A DNA stretch of 64,000 nucleotides from CAKZLS01 sp963701445 (GTDB lineage: Bacteria; Pseudomonadota; Alphaproteobacteria; Rhodospirillales; Defluviicoccaceae), in assembly GCA_963701445.1 (NCBI GenBank), contig CAVPAM010000024.1:3577-67576 (forward strand), in the 5' to 3' direction. The notes beneath the pieces are model-generated. The model saw only the letters and a program-made list of their open reading frames with translations, ran no database searches and was not told the origin of the DNA. The position numbers and the translations under genes are program-made. Below are positions 18,601 to 27,388 of this stretch, in pieces. Position 1 is the stretch's first letter. Each line of letters begins with the position of its first letter.

Positions 18601-18945
18601 GCCAGGGCTTCGGGCACCGAGATCGGCATGACGGCCGAGGGGCGGGTGGCCGACAATTCCATCAACATCAGGGGCACCGTCGTTCCCTTCTACGCGGCGA
18701 ACAGCGCGCTCGGTAAGATCCCGATCATTGGGCCGATTTTCAGCGGCGGCCAGAAGGGCGGGGGCCTGTTGGCCGCGCGCTATACGATGGTTGGTCCCAT
18801 GGATGATCCCGATGTCACGATCAATCCACTTTCAATGCTTACGCCTGGTTTTCTCCGCAACCTTTTCGACATCTTCGATCCGGACAGCGGCGCCAGCGGC
18901 ACGGGTGAAGCCCCGGCCCGCGAACCGGAGCCGGAACATCCTTAG
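15646..18945 (+). CDS. AsmA/YhdP-like (DUF3971) envelope protein
   Basis: A 1,099-residue protein with an N-terminal signal anchor (GYAACGLVAVVLISAGVLAW, about 9-29) followed by a long periplasmic beta-rich region. The C-terminal AsmA-like end is GKIPIIGPIFSGG followed by LLAARYTMVGPMDDPDVTINP. Such proteins (YhdP, TamB, AsmA-like) are thought to bridge inner and outer membrane and move phospholipids. The start is GTG 15646. It is divergent from glnE with about 100 bases between starts. The tail EPAREPEPE is a short low-complexity end. Confidence 0.85.
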   Translation: MIRRALVAVGYAACGLVAVVLISAGVLAWRLSTGPVSLGPLMPVVDLALGAMTGSLDVSVDDAVLTWRRSDRILDVRLVDAEARSPEEQIVARVPELSVALKTDALLSGVISPTEIEIVRPDVRLVRTADTGSVMTEKSDESSGPALSSVMSFLAEMSGSDGQMRELSRIRVVDGAVSVEDRLLGLSWNGSIRNTALWREPSGIRAKGFLSLTSDSDQAELAFAGDYDAEGQTLSAGISFDQVRPSAFALLGSWFGNLAAIDLPVRGTANLLAEGDGRISKVGFDVLGGAGHLALPVPLAQELGILDAAQRLAARGLQLSGTYKNEGMALAIDQLEIDLEPGQTVYLPAPLDHKMPLLSVQGQGRYLGDQQRVEMESLELNLDGPVIGATATATGLFGNLAAEARITASDVRTNDLARYWPASVAVNARDWCTTKLADGGITEATVNLAAAMTDKGVELTSVSGTMDVKGLTVDYLPPMPKARGASGVATFDMNSFSVKIAGGEAEGVSVRGGTARLYDFGKPQEMADIDLSIEGPIPKVLALIDHPPLGYVKSMGLTPDQAGGVASGRVRLQFPLMADLPLERLRVSADIKLDKVSVTKIALGADVTNGRLTIKLDEKGMDVKGPIDIENAPAVIEWRENFETGAPFDTRLIVQIADADVSLLRALKLKDAPLIEDRVSGRLGVDIRYVAYPSGEDDVEINADGTRASLAFPYFGWKKPVGNPANGVFKAKMRNGRLTEISSFKLSGPNLSIQGSGRFTDGGELKSVSVDAIAVERTNMEATLSALADGGWDIVINGESFDIGPFITELERSDPKGQPSTLGNTPLAITVDLDTVWIDPKHPLKKVSGTIVRDNDVWNLVQVEGRVGAGSPLVLAITGGKGASRTLKVTSSDAGGTLRSLGVFENMVGGKLRINGSFDDTVPGSPLTGTVKVTDYRIANAPGMAKLLSIMALTGILGQLRGEGIGFSILSVPFTLHNDVLEIRDARASGTEIGMTAEGRVADNSINIRGTVVPFYAANSALGKIPIIGPIFSGGQKGGGLLAARYTMVGPMDDPDVTINPLSMLTPGFLRNLFDIFDPDSGASGTGEAPAREPEPEHP

Positions 18946-19059
18946 AGGCCGCCACCGCGACGATACTGGAGCGAAATTGGATGATCGGATTCGAAGCGGT
19001 ACCGCGCAACTCGAAACGCCGGTCCCTATTGTCACACGTTGGCGGACCGAGAGACGCTG

Positions 19060-19497
19060 CTAATGGCCCTTGCCTTGCTGACCGGCTTCGTACTGATCGA
19101 TGGCGTCACACATGGCCTCGGCGGCGCGTAGCTCGCGCTCGGCGCCGATCCGGACACCGAACGTGTCGGCGATCAGGAGGGAATCGTGAGCGCGCTTTAA
19201 GCGTTCCTCGGCGTCGTCGCGCGTGATTTCGTTCACACGCATCGCCTCTTCGGCGAGCACGGTGCACCTTTCCGTCGTCACCTCGGCAAAACCTTCCTCG
19301 ACAAAAATCTGGTCGAGCACTTTCAGGTCCTTGTCGCGGATTTCAATGGTTCCCGGCCGCAGCGTGGACAACAGAGGAGCATGGCCCGGCAGTACGCCAA
19401 AATTCCCGTCGCCCCCCGGAAGAACCACCAGTTCCGATTGCTGGGATATCATCATCCGCGCGGGGGTGACGATTTCAAACAGAAAGGTTTCCGCCAT
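19060..19497 (-). CDS. atpC: ATP synthase F1 subunit epsilon
   Basis: A 145-residue epsilon subunit of the F1 rotor. The beta-sandwich domain shows the conserved VVLPGGDGNFGVLPGHAPLL, and a C-terminal helical hairpin follows (AEERLKRAHDSLL). It is the last gene of atpHAGDC, 23 bases after atpD. Confidence 0.95.
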   Translation of the reverse strand: MAETFLFEIVTPARMMISQQSELVVLPGGDGNFGVLPGHAPLLSTLRPGTIEIRDKDLKVLDQIFVEEGFAEVTTERCTVLAEEAMRVNEITRDDAEERLKRAHDSLLIADTFGVRIGAERELRAAEAMCDAIDQYEAGQQGKGH

Positions 19498-19520
19498 CGA
19501 TCAAGCTCCCGTCGGCCGAT

Positions 19521-20948
19521 CTAGGCCGCTTCCTCCGCCATGCGTTTCGCTTTCGCGACAGCGTCCTCGATGGTGCCGACCATGTAGAACGCGGCCTCGG
19601 GCAAATGATCGTATTCGCCGGCGACAATGGCCTTGAAGGCCTTGATGGTGTCCTCCAAGGCGACGAACACGCCCGGCATGCCGGTAAAGACCTCCGCGAC
19701 ATGGAAGGGCTGGCTGAGGAACCGCTGGATCTTTCGAGCCCGCGCGACGATCAATTTGTCCTCTTCGGACAACTCGTCCATGCCCAGAATGGCGATGATG
19801 TCCTGCAAGGATTTGTATGCTTGCAGTGTTTCCTGAACCTGACGGGCAACCATATAGTGCTCGTCACCCACCACCCGCGGATCGAGAACCCGGGACGTGG
19901 AATCCAAGGGATCAACCGCCGGATAAATGCCGAGTTCCGCGATCTGGCGACTGAGCACCGATGTCGCGTCCAAGTGCGCGAACGCCGTCGCGGGCGCCGG
20001 GTCGGTGAGGTCGTCCGCCGGAACATAGATCGCCTGCACGGAGGTGATCGAACCCTTTTTCGTCGACGTGATCCGCTCCTGCAAAGCGCCCATGTCGGTC
20101 GCTAGAGTCGGCTGGTATCCCACGGCCGAGGGGATGCGGCCCAACAGCGCGGAGACTTCGGAACCCGCCTGGGTAAACCGGAAGATGTTGTCCACGAAGA
20201 AGAGGACGTCCTGACCCTCCTCGTCGCGGAAGTACTCGGCGGCCGTCAAGCCGGACAACGCGACACGGGACCGCGCGCCCGGAGGCTCGTTCATCTGGCC
20301 ATAGACGAGCGCCGCTTTGGAGCCCCCGCCGTCCAGCTTGATCACCCCGGATTCGATCATTTCATGGTAAAGATCGTTGCCTTCCCGGGTCCGCTCTCCG
20401 ACACCCGCGAAAACCGAATATCCGCCGTGTGCCTTGGCGATGTTATTGATCAACTCCATGATGATCACGGTCTTGCCCACGCCGGCGCCGCCGAACAACC
20501 CCACCTTACCGCCCTTCGGATAGGGTTCGATCAGATCGATCACCTTGATGCCGGTGACGAGGATTTCCGTTTCCGTCGATTGGTCGAGGAATGACGGAGC
20601 CGGCCGGTGGATCGGAAACCTCTGTTTGGTTTTTACCGGTCCACGCTCGTCCACGGGCTCTCCGACGACGTTGATGATACGGCCAAGGGTCTCCGGCCCG
20701 ACGGGAACCGTGATCGGCGAACCCGTATCGACCACTTCCTGTCCGCGTACCAATCCATCGGTAATATCCATCGCGATCGTGCGAACCGTTGATTCCCCCA
20801 AGTGCTGGGCAACCTCGAGCACAAGTGTCTTCCCCTGGTTTTGCGCGTGCAGGGCATTGAGAATTTCGGGGAGTTCTCCCTCGAAACGGACATCAACCAC
20901 CGCTCCCATGACCTGGGTGACTTTGCCGATGGCCTTTTTGGTTGTCAT
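19521..20948 (-). CDS. atpD: ATP synthase F1 subunit beta
   Basis: The catalytic beta subunit, 475 residues. The P-loop GGAGVGKT is at 153-160. The catalytic strand VFAGVGERTREGNDLYHEM and the conserved ALVYGQMNEPPGAR follow in order, as does the DELSEEDKLIVARARKIQRF tail. It makes ATP at the inner membrane from the proton gradient generated by the respiratory chain. It lies between atpG and atpC in one transcription unit. Confidence 0.98.
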   Translation of the reverse strand: MTTKKAIGKVTQVMGAVVDVRFEGELPEILNALHAQNQGKTLVLEVAQHLGESTVRTIAMDITDGLVRGQEVVDTGSPITVPVGPETLGRIINVVGEPVDERGPVKTKQRFPIHRPAPSFLDQSTETEILVTGIKVIDLIEPYPKGGKVGLFGGAGVGKTVIIMELINNIAKAHGGYSVFAGVGERTREGNDLYHEMIESGVIKLDGGGSKAALVYGQMNEPPGARSRVALSGLTAAEYFRDEEGQDVLFFVDNIFRFTQAGSEVSALLGRIPSAVGYQPTLATDMGALQERITSTKKGSITSVQAIYVPADDLTDPAPATAFAHLDATSVLSRQIAELGIYPAVDPLDSTSRVLDPRVVGDEHYMVARQVQETLQAYKSLQDIIAILGMDELSEEDKLIVARARKIQRFLSQPFHVAEVFTGMPGVFVALEDTIKAFKAIVAGEYDHLPEAAFYMVGTIEDAVAKAKRMAEEAA

Positions 20949-20994
20949 TTTGAAAGCTCCTCTGGCAGTCCCCGCATCCCGTGCGGCAGCCCAC

Positions 20995-21888
20995 TTACAG
21001 CGCTTCCGCGCCCGAAATGATTTCGATAAGTTCCTTGGTGATCGCCGCTTGACGGCTTCTGTTATAGGTCATTTTCAAGCGGTCAATCATATCGCCTGCG
21101 TTCCGCGTGGCGTTATCCATTGCCGACATCCTGGCGCCCTGTTCGGACGCGAAACTTTCCAATAACGCGCGAAAAACCTGCATCGAGAGATTGGCGGGCA
21201 ACAAGGCGCCAAGAAGCAAATCGTCAGCCGGCTCCAGGTCATAGATCGCCGTGCTTACGGCGGCCTCTCCCTCGCCTTCGTCGTTCCCTTCGGGCATTCG
21301 GAAAGGAATGATCTGCTTCGTTGTCATCTCCTGAGTGATCGCCGACTTGAACGTGTTGTAGATGATCGTGCAGACGTCGAAGTCACGGTTGTCGAACATG
21401 TTTCGCAGGCGGCGCGCGATATCTCGCGCTGGCCCAAATTGCGCGCCGGATCGCGTGACCTGTTCGAGCGTGTCGACGATGATCGACTTATATTCGCCAC
21501 GCAGGGCATCCCGCCCCTTTCGCCCGATGCACAGGATCTTGACCTGCTTGCCGTCCCGCCGCAAGGCGTCCACCTGCCTTCTCGCTTCCCGCGCGACGCT
21601 ACTGTTGAAACCGCCGCACAGGCCACGATCGCCGGTCACGACCACCAGCAGATGGTTGGTCTCGGAACCATATCCTGAAAGCAGCTTCGGAGCCGTCTCC
21701 ACATTCGGCAAGCTCGCGACCAAACCGGACAGCATTCTCTCCATGCTGCTCGCATAGGGTCGCCCCTGGGAAGCGGCGGCTTCCGCCTTCTTCAGTTTCG
21801 AGGCCGCCACCATCTTCATCGCCGACGTAATCTTCTGCGTCGACTGAACGCTGGCGATCCGAACTTTCAGGTCTTTAAGGCTGGGCAT
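20995..21888 (-). CDS. atpG: ATP synthase F1 subunit gamma
   Basis: A 297-residue central-stalk subunit. The N-terminal coiled-coil helix (LKDLKVRIASVQSTQKITSA) and the C-terminal helix (MSAMDNATRNAGDMIDRLKM) are the family signatures that form the rotating shaft. The conserved VVTGDRGLCGGFNS is present at about residue 83. It lies between atpA and atpD. Confidence 0.97.
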   Translation of the reverse strand: MPSLKDLKVRIASVQSTQKITSAMKMVAASKLKKAEAAASQGRPYASSMERMLSGLVASLPNVETAPKLLSGYGSETNHLLVVVTGDRGLCGGFNSSVAREARRQVDALRRDGKQVKILCIGRKGRDALRGEYKSIIVDTLEQVTRSGAQFGPARDIARRLRNMFDNRDFDVCTIIYNTFKSAITQEMTTKQIIPFRMPEGNDEGEGEAAVSTAIYDLEPADDLLLGALLPANLSMQVFRALLESFASEQGARMSAMDNATRNAGDMIDRLKMTYNRSRQAAITKELIEIISGAEAL

Positions 21889-21935
21889 GCGATACTATTC
21901 CCGTGCCTCTATCTGTCGTTGTTCCGGATACCCAC

Positions 21936-23468
21936 TCACGAGAAGGCTTTGCTGAATCGATCAAGGAAACCCTTCAGCTTCTTTCCCGTCTCGTCGGAGA
22001 TGTCTTTCTCCAAGCGGATCGTTTCAAGAATATCGGCGCCGTTGGCACGAACGTCGTCCAGCAACGCTTGTTCGAACCGGCCAACGCTTTCGGTCGGGAT
22101 TTTGTCCAGGTAACCGTTCACTCCCGCATAGATCGAAACGACCTGTTCTTCCACGGGATAAGGGACAAACTGACCCTGCTTCAAGATCTCGGTCAGGCGC
22201 TCTCCCCGGGCCAGCAGCCGTTGGGTGGATGCGTCCAAGTCCGACGCAAACTGGGAAAAGGCGGCCATCTCTCGATATTGGGCGAGTTCGAGCTTGATCG
22301 ACCCCGAAACCTTTTTCATGGCCTTGATTTGGGCGGCGGAACCCACCCGGCTAACGGAAATGCCGACATTAACCGCCGGCCGAATGCCGCGGTAAAACAA
22401 TTCGGTCTCGAGGAAGATCTGACCATCCGTGATGGAGATGACGTTGGTCGGAATGTACGCGGACACGTCGCCCGCCTGCGTCTCGATCACGGGCAGCGCC
22501 GTCAGCGACCCCGCGCCGTATTCGTCGCTCATTTTCGCGGCGCGTTCGAGCAGGCGGGAATGCAGATAGAACACATCGCCGGGATAGGCTTCGCGTCCCG
22601 GGGGCCGCCGCAGCAACAGGGACATCTGCCTGTAGGCCACGGCCTGTTTCGACAGATCGTCATAGAAGACGACGGCGTGCATGCCGTTATCCCGGAAATA
22701 CTCGCCGATGGTGCATCCGGTGAACGGCGCCAAAAACTGAAGAGGCGCCGCCTCGGACGCTGTGGCGGCAACGACGACGGAATACTCGAAGGCATCGTAT
22801 TCTTCCAGAACCTTGACGAGCTGCGCCACGGAAGACCGCTTTTGGCCAATCGCCACGTAGATGCAATACAGCTTTTCGGAGTCGTCCTTCGCCCGGTCGT
22901 TGATGCGTTTCTGATTGATGATCGTATCGACAATGATCGCCGTCTTCCCTGTTTGACGATCACCAATAATCAGTTCGCGCTGTCCACGACCGACCGGAAT
23001 AAGACTATCGATGGCCTTGAGACCCGTCTGCACGGGCTCGTGGACCGATTTGCGGGGAATGATACCGGGCGCCTTGACGTCGGCGACACGCCGCTCGGTG
23101 GCCTCGATGGGACCCTTGCCGTCGATGGGTTCACCAACGGCGTTGATCACGCGGCCCAACAACCCCTTCCCCACGGGCACGTCGACGATGGCGCCAGTCC
23201 GCTTTACGGTGTCGCCCTCTCGGATGTGACGATCGTCGCCGAACAACACGACCCCAACGTTGTCCTCCTCCAGGTTGAGCGCCATGGCCTTGGTGCCATC
23301 CGCGAACTCGACCATCTCGCCCATTTCGACCTTGTCCATGCCGTAGACGCGAGCGATGCCGTCTCCCACGGAGAGAACGGTGCCGACCTCCGCGACTTCC
23401 GCCTCGGTCCCGAACGAGGCGATTTGTTCCTTGATGATGGCGGAAATTTCCGCGGCCCGGATCTCCAT
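21936..23468 (-). CDS. atpA: ATP synthase F1 subunit alpha
   Basis: A 510-residue non-catalytic nucleotide-binding subunit. The P-loop GDRQTGKT is at 169-176, and LPVIETQAGDVSAYIPTNVI and RPAVNVGISVSRVGSAAQ are diagnostic. Its start overlaps the atpH stop, implying coupled translation. Confidence 0.98.
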   Translation of the reverse strand: MEIRAAEISAIIKEQIASFGTEAEVAEVGTVLSVGDGIARVYGMDKVEMGEMVEFADGTKAMALNLEEDNVGVVLFGDDRHIREGDTVKRTGAIVDVPVGKGLLGRVINAVGEPIDGKGPIEATERRVADVKAPGIIPRKSVHEPVQTGLKAIDSLIPVGRGQRELIIGDRQTGKTAIIVDTIINQKRINDRAKDDSEKLYCIYVAIGQKRSSVAQLVKVLEEYDAFEYSVVVAATASEAAPLQFLAPFTGCTIGEYFRDNGMHAVVFYDDLSKQAVAYRQMSLLLRRPPGREAYPGDVFYLHSRLLERAAKMSDEYGAGSLTALPVIETQAGDVSAYIPTNVISITDGQIFLETELFYRGIRPAVNVGISVSRVGSAAQIKAMKKVSGSIKLELAQYREMAAFSQFASDLDASTQRLLARGERLTEILKQGQFVPYPVEEQVVSIYAGVNGYLDKIPTESVGRFEQALLDDVRANGADILETIRLEKDISDETGKKLKGFLDRFSKAFS

Positions 23469-24028
23469 TATCCAATTCCCTTCATGGAAAGGCGCAACCT
23501 GTGCAGCTTCGTGCGCAGAGAACTATCAACCATGCGCGAGCCGACCTTGACAACGAGCCCGCCCAGCAATTCAGCATCGACACTTGTCGCCAGCGCGACC
23601 TTGGTCCCCATCGTCTTGGCAAGGGCATCGGAGAGGGCGGTCAACTGTGCCTTCGACAGCGCCTTGGCCGATATCACCTCGGCGGTGGTCTCGCCCCGGC
23701 GGCCGGCCAACATGTCCCTGAACGCGGCAATCATCTGGGGCAGCGCGAACAGACGCCTGTTGCGTGCCGCCAGACCGACAAACCGGCGGGTAAGGCTGCT
23801 AAACTCGGCTTTTTCGAGGAGGGCGTCCATGGCGCCGCGCTGCTCTTCGCGAGAAAGGACCGGAGAGCGAATGAGGCGCTGCAAATCGCTATTCTCGCGG
23901 ATCAGCTTGTCGAGATCGTTCAATTCGGCGGCGACTTGGTCCATCGCCTTGTCCGCCTCGGCCAACTCAAAGAGTGCGACGGCGTAGCGATCGGCAACGC
24001 CAGCGGAGCCTGTGGACTTGGATGTCAC
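23468..24028 (-). CDS. atpH: ATP synthase F1 subunit delta
   Basis: A 186-residue peripheral-stalk subunit that ties F1 to F0. The helical N-terminal domain (RYAVALFELAEADKAMDQV) and the C-terminal motif LLGGLVVKVGSRMVDSSLRTKL are typical. It is the first gene of the F1 operon. F0 genes are not adjacent, the usual alphaproteobacterial arrangement. Confidence 0.96.
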   Translation of the reverse strand: MTSKSTGSAGVADRYAVALFELAEADKAMDQVAAELNDLDKLIRENSDLQRLIRSPVLSREEQRGAMDALLEKAEFSSLTRRFVGLAARNRRLFALPQMIAAFRDMLAGRRGETTAEVISAKALSKAQLTALSDALAKTMGTKVALATSVDAELLGGLVVKVGSRMVDSSLRTKLHRLRLSMKGIG

Positions 24029-24401
24029 CCCTTAAACCCTCAACTTTTTTCTTGTCTCCGGACCAGGAACCCCCCATGGCCCGTTTCAAACCCCTGCGCG
24101 AGGACTTTCCGCCCCCGAAGCGACTGTTCTGTAACATACTCGTTCGGGCCTTGCAACCCGACTCCCGCAGCGCACAGTTCGCAAAATAGGGCCGAATTTT
24201 GCCACCAGGATGGGGGGTAGGCTGGCCGCAACAACATTTTGTAAGGAGTCTTCAAACGTTCCGATGTTGCGGCGCGACATGAGCAAACAGAGGAACGATG
24301 ATAAATCATAGGTTGATGAATTACGGTACCCGTTCCGGACGCCTGACTGGCCCATAACCCAGGCCGATACCCGCTCAAATCGATCACGGAGTGGGCATCG
24401 G
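24029..24401. other. gene-free stretch between atpH and priA
   Basis: About 370 bases upstream of the atpHAGDC start and downstream of priA, both on the minus strand. It must hold the atp promoter, but I could not place a convincing -35/-10 pair. A 37-codon plus-strand frame at 24076-24189 has no recognisable family. Confidence 0.5.
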
Positions 24402-26609
24402 TCAGAGGAAATTGTAAGGATCCACATCGATCTGCACGCGCACGGACTTGGCGACCGGACAAGATGCGAGCCATCGCCGCGCCATTGCGGATGCGTTCAT
24501 GTTTTTTGGCGTTTTCATCAACAGACGCCGCCGGTGCCTTTGCCGCAGGAAGGCCATGGGCGCGGGCGCCGGCCCCAATATCCGAATACCGTCCCCCGCC
24601 GGGGCCGCCCTGGCCAGATCGCGAGCGGACGCCTCGACGGCGGCTTCGTCCGGCCCCGAGACGATGAGCGCCACCAGCCGGCTGAACGGCGGCATGTCCG
24701 TCTCGCGGCGCGCCTCGCTCTCGGCCAGAAGAAACTGGTTCCGGTCGCCGCAGCTCAACGCCTTGATCACAGGATGATCGGGAATATGCGTTTGCACCAG
24801 CACGCGGCCCGGGCGTTGTGCCCGTCCGGCCCGGCCGGCCACCTGGTACAGCAGCTGATAGGTGCGTTCGGCCGCTCGGAGATCGCCGCCCGCCAATCCG
24901 ATATCCGCGTCGATCACTCCCACCAGGGTCAACAACGGAAAATGGTATCCCTTGGCGATGATCTGGGTGCCGATGACGACATCGACCTCATGCTGTTCGA
25001 TCCGCCGGACGAGGTCCGCCGCGGCACGCGGACCAGTCAGCAGATCGCTGGTCGCGAGGGCGTATCGAAGCTCCGGAAACGCGGCCTCGAACTCCTCCGC
25101 CAGGCGCTCCACCCCTGGCCCGCACGCCGTGAGGCTCTCCTCGGCGCCGCATTCGGGGCAGGCGTTCGGCACCGGCAGGGAATAGCCACAGTGGTGACAC
25201 TGGAGCCTGCCGACAAGCCGGTGTTCGACCAGCCAGGCGGTGCAGCTCGGGCAACGCAGCCGATGACCGCAGGCACGGCAAAGCGTGAGCGGGGCGTATC
25301 CCCGGCGATTGAGAAACAGCAAGGACTGCGCGCCCTCCGCCGCGGTCTCCTCAAGCGCGCCACGCATCTCGGGCGCCAGCCATTGTCCCCTGGAGCCGCC
25401 TCTTCCCCGCAGATCGACGATGCCGATCGAGGGCGCGATGGCGCCGCCGTGGCGTTCCGGCAAGTGAAAGCGTCGATAGCGACGGTTTCTCACATTGGCC
25501 ACCGTTTCCAAAGATGGCGTCGCGGAGGCGAGCACCACGGGAATGTCCCCCAGATTGGCGCGCACCACGGCCATGTCCCGCGCATGGTAGGCAACGCCAT
25601 CGTCCTGCTTGAAAGCCGCCTCATGCTCCTCGTCGACAACGATAAGGCCCAAATCAGGAAAGGGCAGGAACAGCGCGGAGCGGGCGCCGACGACAACGGC
25701 TTCGCGGCCCTCGGCGACATTGCGCCAGGTTCGTCGCCTTTGGCCGTGGGTGAGATCGGAGTGCCACTGCGCCGGTTCCGCCCCGAATCGATCCTGAAAG
25801 CGTGAGAGCCACTGAGCGCCAAGCGCGATCTCGGGTAACAGCACCAGGACCTGCCGGCCCCGCCCGAGAGCCTCGGCGATCGCCTCGAAGTAGACTTCGG
25901 TCTTCCCGGAACCGGGAACGCCATCGAGGACGTTCACGGTAAAACCACCCGCGACCGCCTCCCTGAAACGCGCCGCCGCGTCGGACTGTGCCGGCGAAAG
26001 GACGGGAGCGGCATATTGCCCATCCGGCGCCGGCGCCTCCTCCCGCGTCATCTCGATCTTGCGAATCGCGCCCGCTTCCACCAGCCCCCTGATGACGGGC
26101 GGCCCAACCCCGGCGGCGGCGGTCAACTCCGAGAGCGAGCGGGGCTCGCCCCCCGTCAGTGCGTCCAGAACCCTACGCCTGGCGGAGGTGAGGCGAATGG
26201 CGGGCGCGGCGGGCGCGACCGCGAAGCCGATCGCGGGTTTGGGCGGCTTCAGGGCATCCGGCACGCTCATCACCATGCGAAGAACCGCGCCCGCGCTGTG
26301 GGCAGTGTACGCCGATACCCATTCGACGAATTGCATCGAGACGTCAGGCAAACCGGGCACGCCGCAAACTCGGAGAACAGGCTTGAGCTTGTGTTCGGAG
26401 ATATCGCCGGAACCGGGCGCCCACACCACGCCGACCAGTTCCCGACGGCCAAAAGAGACCTCCACGAAATCGCCGTCGGCCACGGTGACGTTGTCCGGCA
26501 CGGCGTAGTCATAGGTTCCCGCCAACGGCAAGGGCAGCAGCACCCCAACCCGGTCACCCGGACCATGGAGGCGTTGCACGGGAGTCACGCTCTTAAACTT
26601 TTCTATCAT
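24402..26609 (-). CDS. priA: primosomal replication restart helicase PriA
   Basis: A 735-residue 3'-to-5' DNA helicase that reloads the replisome at stalled forks. The N-terminal DNA-binding domain shows YDYAVPDNVTVADGDFVEV. The Walker A motif GVPGSGKT is at 230-237 and the Walker B motif is VVDEEHEAAFKQ. The zinc-binding insert has the eight cysteines expected (CRACGHRLRCPSC, CHHCGYSLPVPNACPEC). The helicase C-terminal motif QVAGRAGRAQRPGRV is intact. It is divergent from the DUF484 gene, with a palindrome between them. Confidence 0.97.
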   Translation of the reverse strand: MIEKFKSVTPVQRLHGPGDRVGVLLPLPLAGTYDYAVPDNVTVADGDFVEVSFGRRELVGVVWAPGSGDISEHKLKPVLRVCGVPGLPDVSMQFVEWVSAYTAHSAGAVLRMVMSVPDALKPPKPAIGFAVAPAAPAIRLTSARRRVLDALTGGEPRSLSELTAAAGVGPPVIRGLVEAGAIRKIEMTREEAPAPDGQYAAPVLSPAQSDAAARFREAVAGGFTVNVLDGVPGSGKTEVYFEAIAEALGRGRQVLVLLPEIALGAQWLSRFQDRFGAEPAQWHSDLTHGQRRRTWRNVAEGREAVVVGARSALFLPFPDLGLIVVDEEHEAAFKQDDGVAYHARDMAVVRANLGDIPVVLASATPSLETVANVRNRRYRRFHLPERHGGAIAPSIGIVDLRGRGGSRGQWLAPEMRGALEETAAEGAQSLLFLNRRGYAPLTLCRACGHRLRCPSCTAWLVEHRLVGRLQCHHCGYSLPVPNACPECGAEESLTACGPGVERLAEEFEAAFPELRYALATSDLLTGPRAAADLVRRIEQHEVDVVIGTQIIAKGYHFPLLTLVGVIDADIGLAGGDLRAAERTYQLLYQVAGRAGRAQRPGRVLVQTHIPDHPVIKALSCGDRNQFLLAESEARRETDMPPFSRLVALIVSGPDEAAVEASARDLARAAPAGDGIRILGPAPAPMAFLRQRHRRRLLMKTPKNMNASAMARRWLASCPVAKSVRVQIDVDPYNFL

Positions 26610-26612
26610 AAA

Positions 26613-26627
26613 AAGCGTTTAACGCTT
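26613..26627. promoter_or_regulatory. perfect 15-base palindrome upstream of priA
   Basis: AAGCGTT, a single T, then AACGCTT lies four bases before the priA start codon and about 65 before DUF484, in the divergent promoter region. It could be a repressor operator or a hairpin in the priA leader. The binding factor is unknown. Confidence 0.35.
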
Positions 26628-26692
26628 AGTTTTCGCGAAATGAATCTGGTATAGGGCGAAACTATAAGAACAGGAAACAGGGGGTCGTCTCC

Positions 26693-27388
26693 GTGACAAA
26701 CATCGACAGCTGTGATGCTCTTACCGCGGAGCAGGTTGACAGTTACCTTCGGCGCAATCCAGATTTCTTTACGCGCCGGCCCGACTTGCTGACGGCGCTG
26801 ACGCCACCCGGCCGATGGGCGGGAGAGACCGTCGTCGATATCCAGCAGTTTATCGTGGACGGCCTGCGCGAGCAAATGGACGGGCTCAGGGACTGCGCGA
26901 CGGAGGTCATCGAAACCAGCCGTTTCAATATGGCGCACCAACAGAGAACCCACGCGGCCGTCCTCAAGTTGCTCGATGCCGACGGACTGGAGCATTTGGT
27001 CGAGGTGATCAACGAACATCTTCCCGGCGTCCTTGGCGTGGACGTCGTGGCGATCGCGCTGGAACACTCGGGTTCCATGGCCCCCGATTCTCTCAACATC
27101 GCAACACTGGTTGCCGGAGAGGTGGATTACCTTCTAGGATCGGGCCAGGACGTTCTTCTTCTCGCCGATCTGGCGGACGAAGCTCAGGTATTCGGGAATG
27201 GCGGCGAGGCGATTCGATCCGCCGCTTTCGCGCGATTGACACCGGGAACGATGGCCCCGTCGGGAGTTCTCGCAATGGGCTCGCGCCAGGAAGGTGCCTT
27301 CAATCCGAGTCAAGGCACGGAACTGCTGGCCTTTCTCGCCAGCATTGTGGGTTTTTGCATCCACCGCTCTCGGAAGAGTTCCGTTTGA
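26693..27388 (+). CDS. DUF484 family protein
   Basis: A 231-residue cytoplasmic protein with the DUF484 N-terminal signature (VDSYLRRNPDFFTRRPDLLTAL), a short coiled-coil-like linker and a GAF-like C-terminal domain (PSGVLAMGSRQEGAFNPSQGTELLAFLASI). Biochemical function is unknown in the family. Proteobacterial homologues nearly always sit directly upstream of xerC, as here, where the stop TGA overlaps the xerC TTG start, so translational coupling is likely. Confidence 0.9.
   Translation: MTNIDSCDALTAEQVDSYLRRNPDFFTRRPDLLTALTPPGRWAGETVVDIQQFIVDGLREQMDGLRDCATEVIETSRFNMAHQQRTHAAVLKLLDADGLEHLVEVINEHLPGVLGVDVVAIALEHSGSMAPDSLNIATLVAGEVDYLLGSGQDVLLLADLADEAQVFGNGGEAIRSAAFARLTPGTMAPSGVLAMGSRQEGAFNPSQGTELLAFLASIVGFCIHRSRKSSV

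Noticed and set aside
21903..23987. Plus-strand open frame of about 694 codons
   Set aside because: It mirrors atpA and atpH, which are intact on the other strand, and has no recognisable domain.
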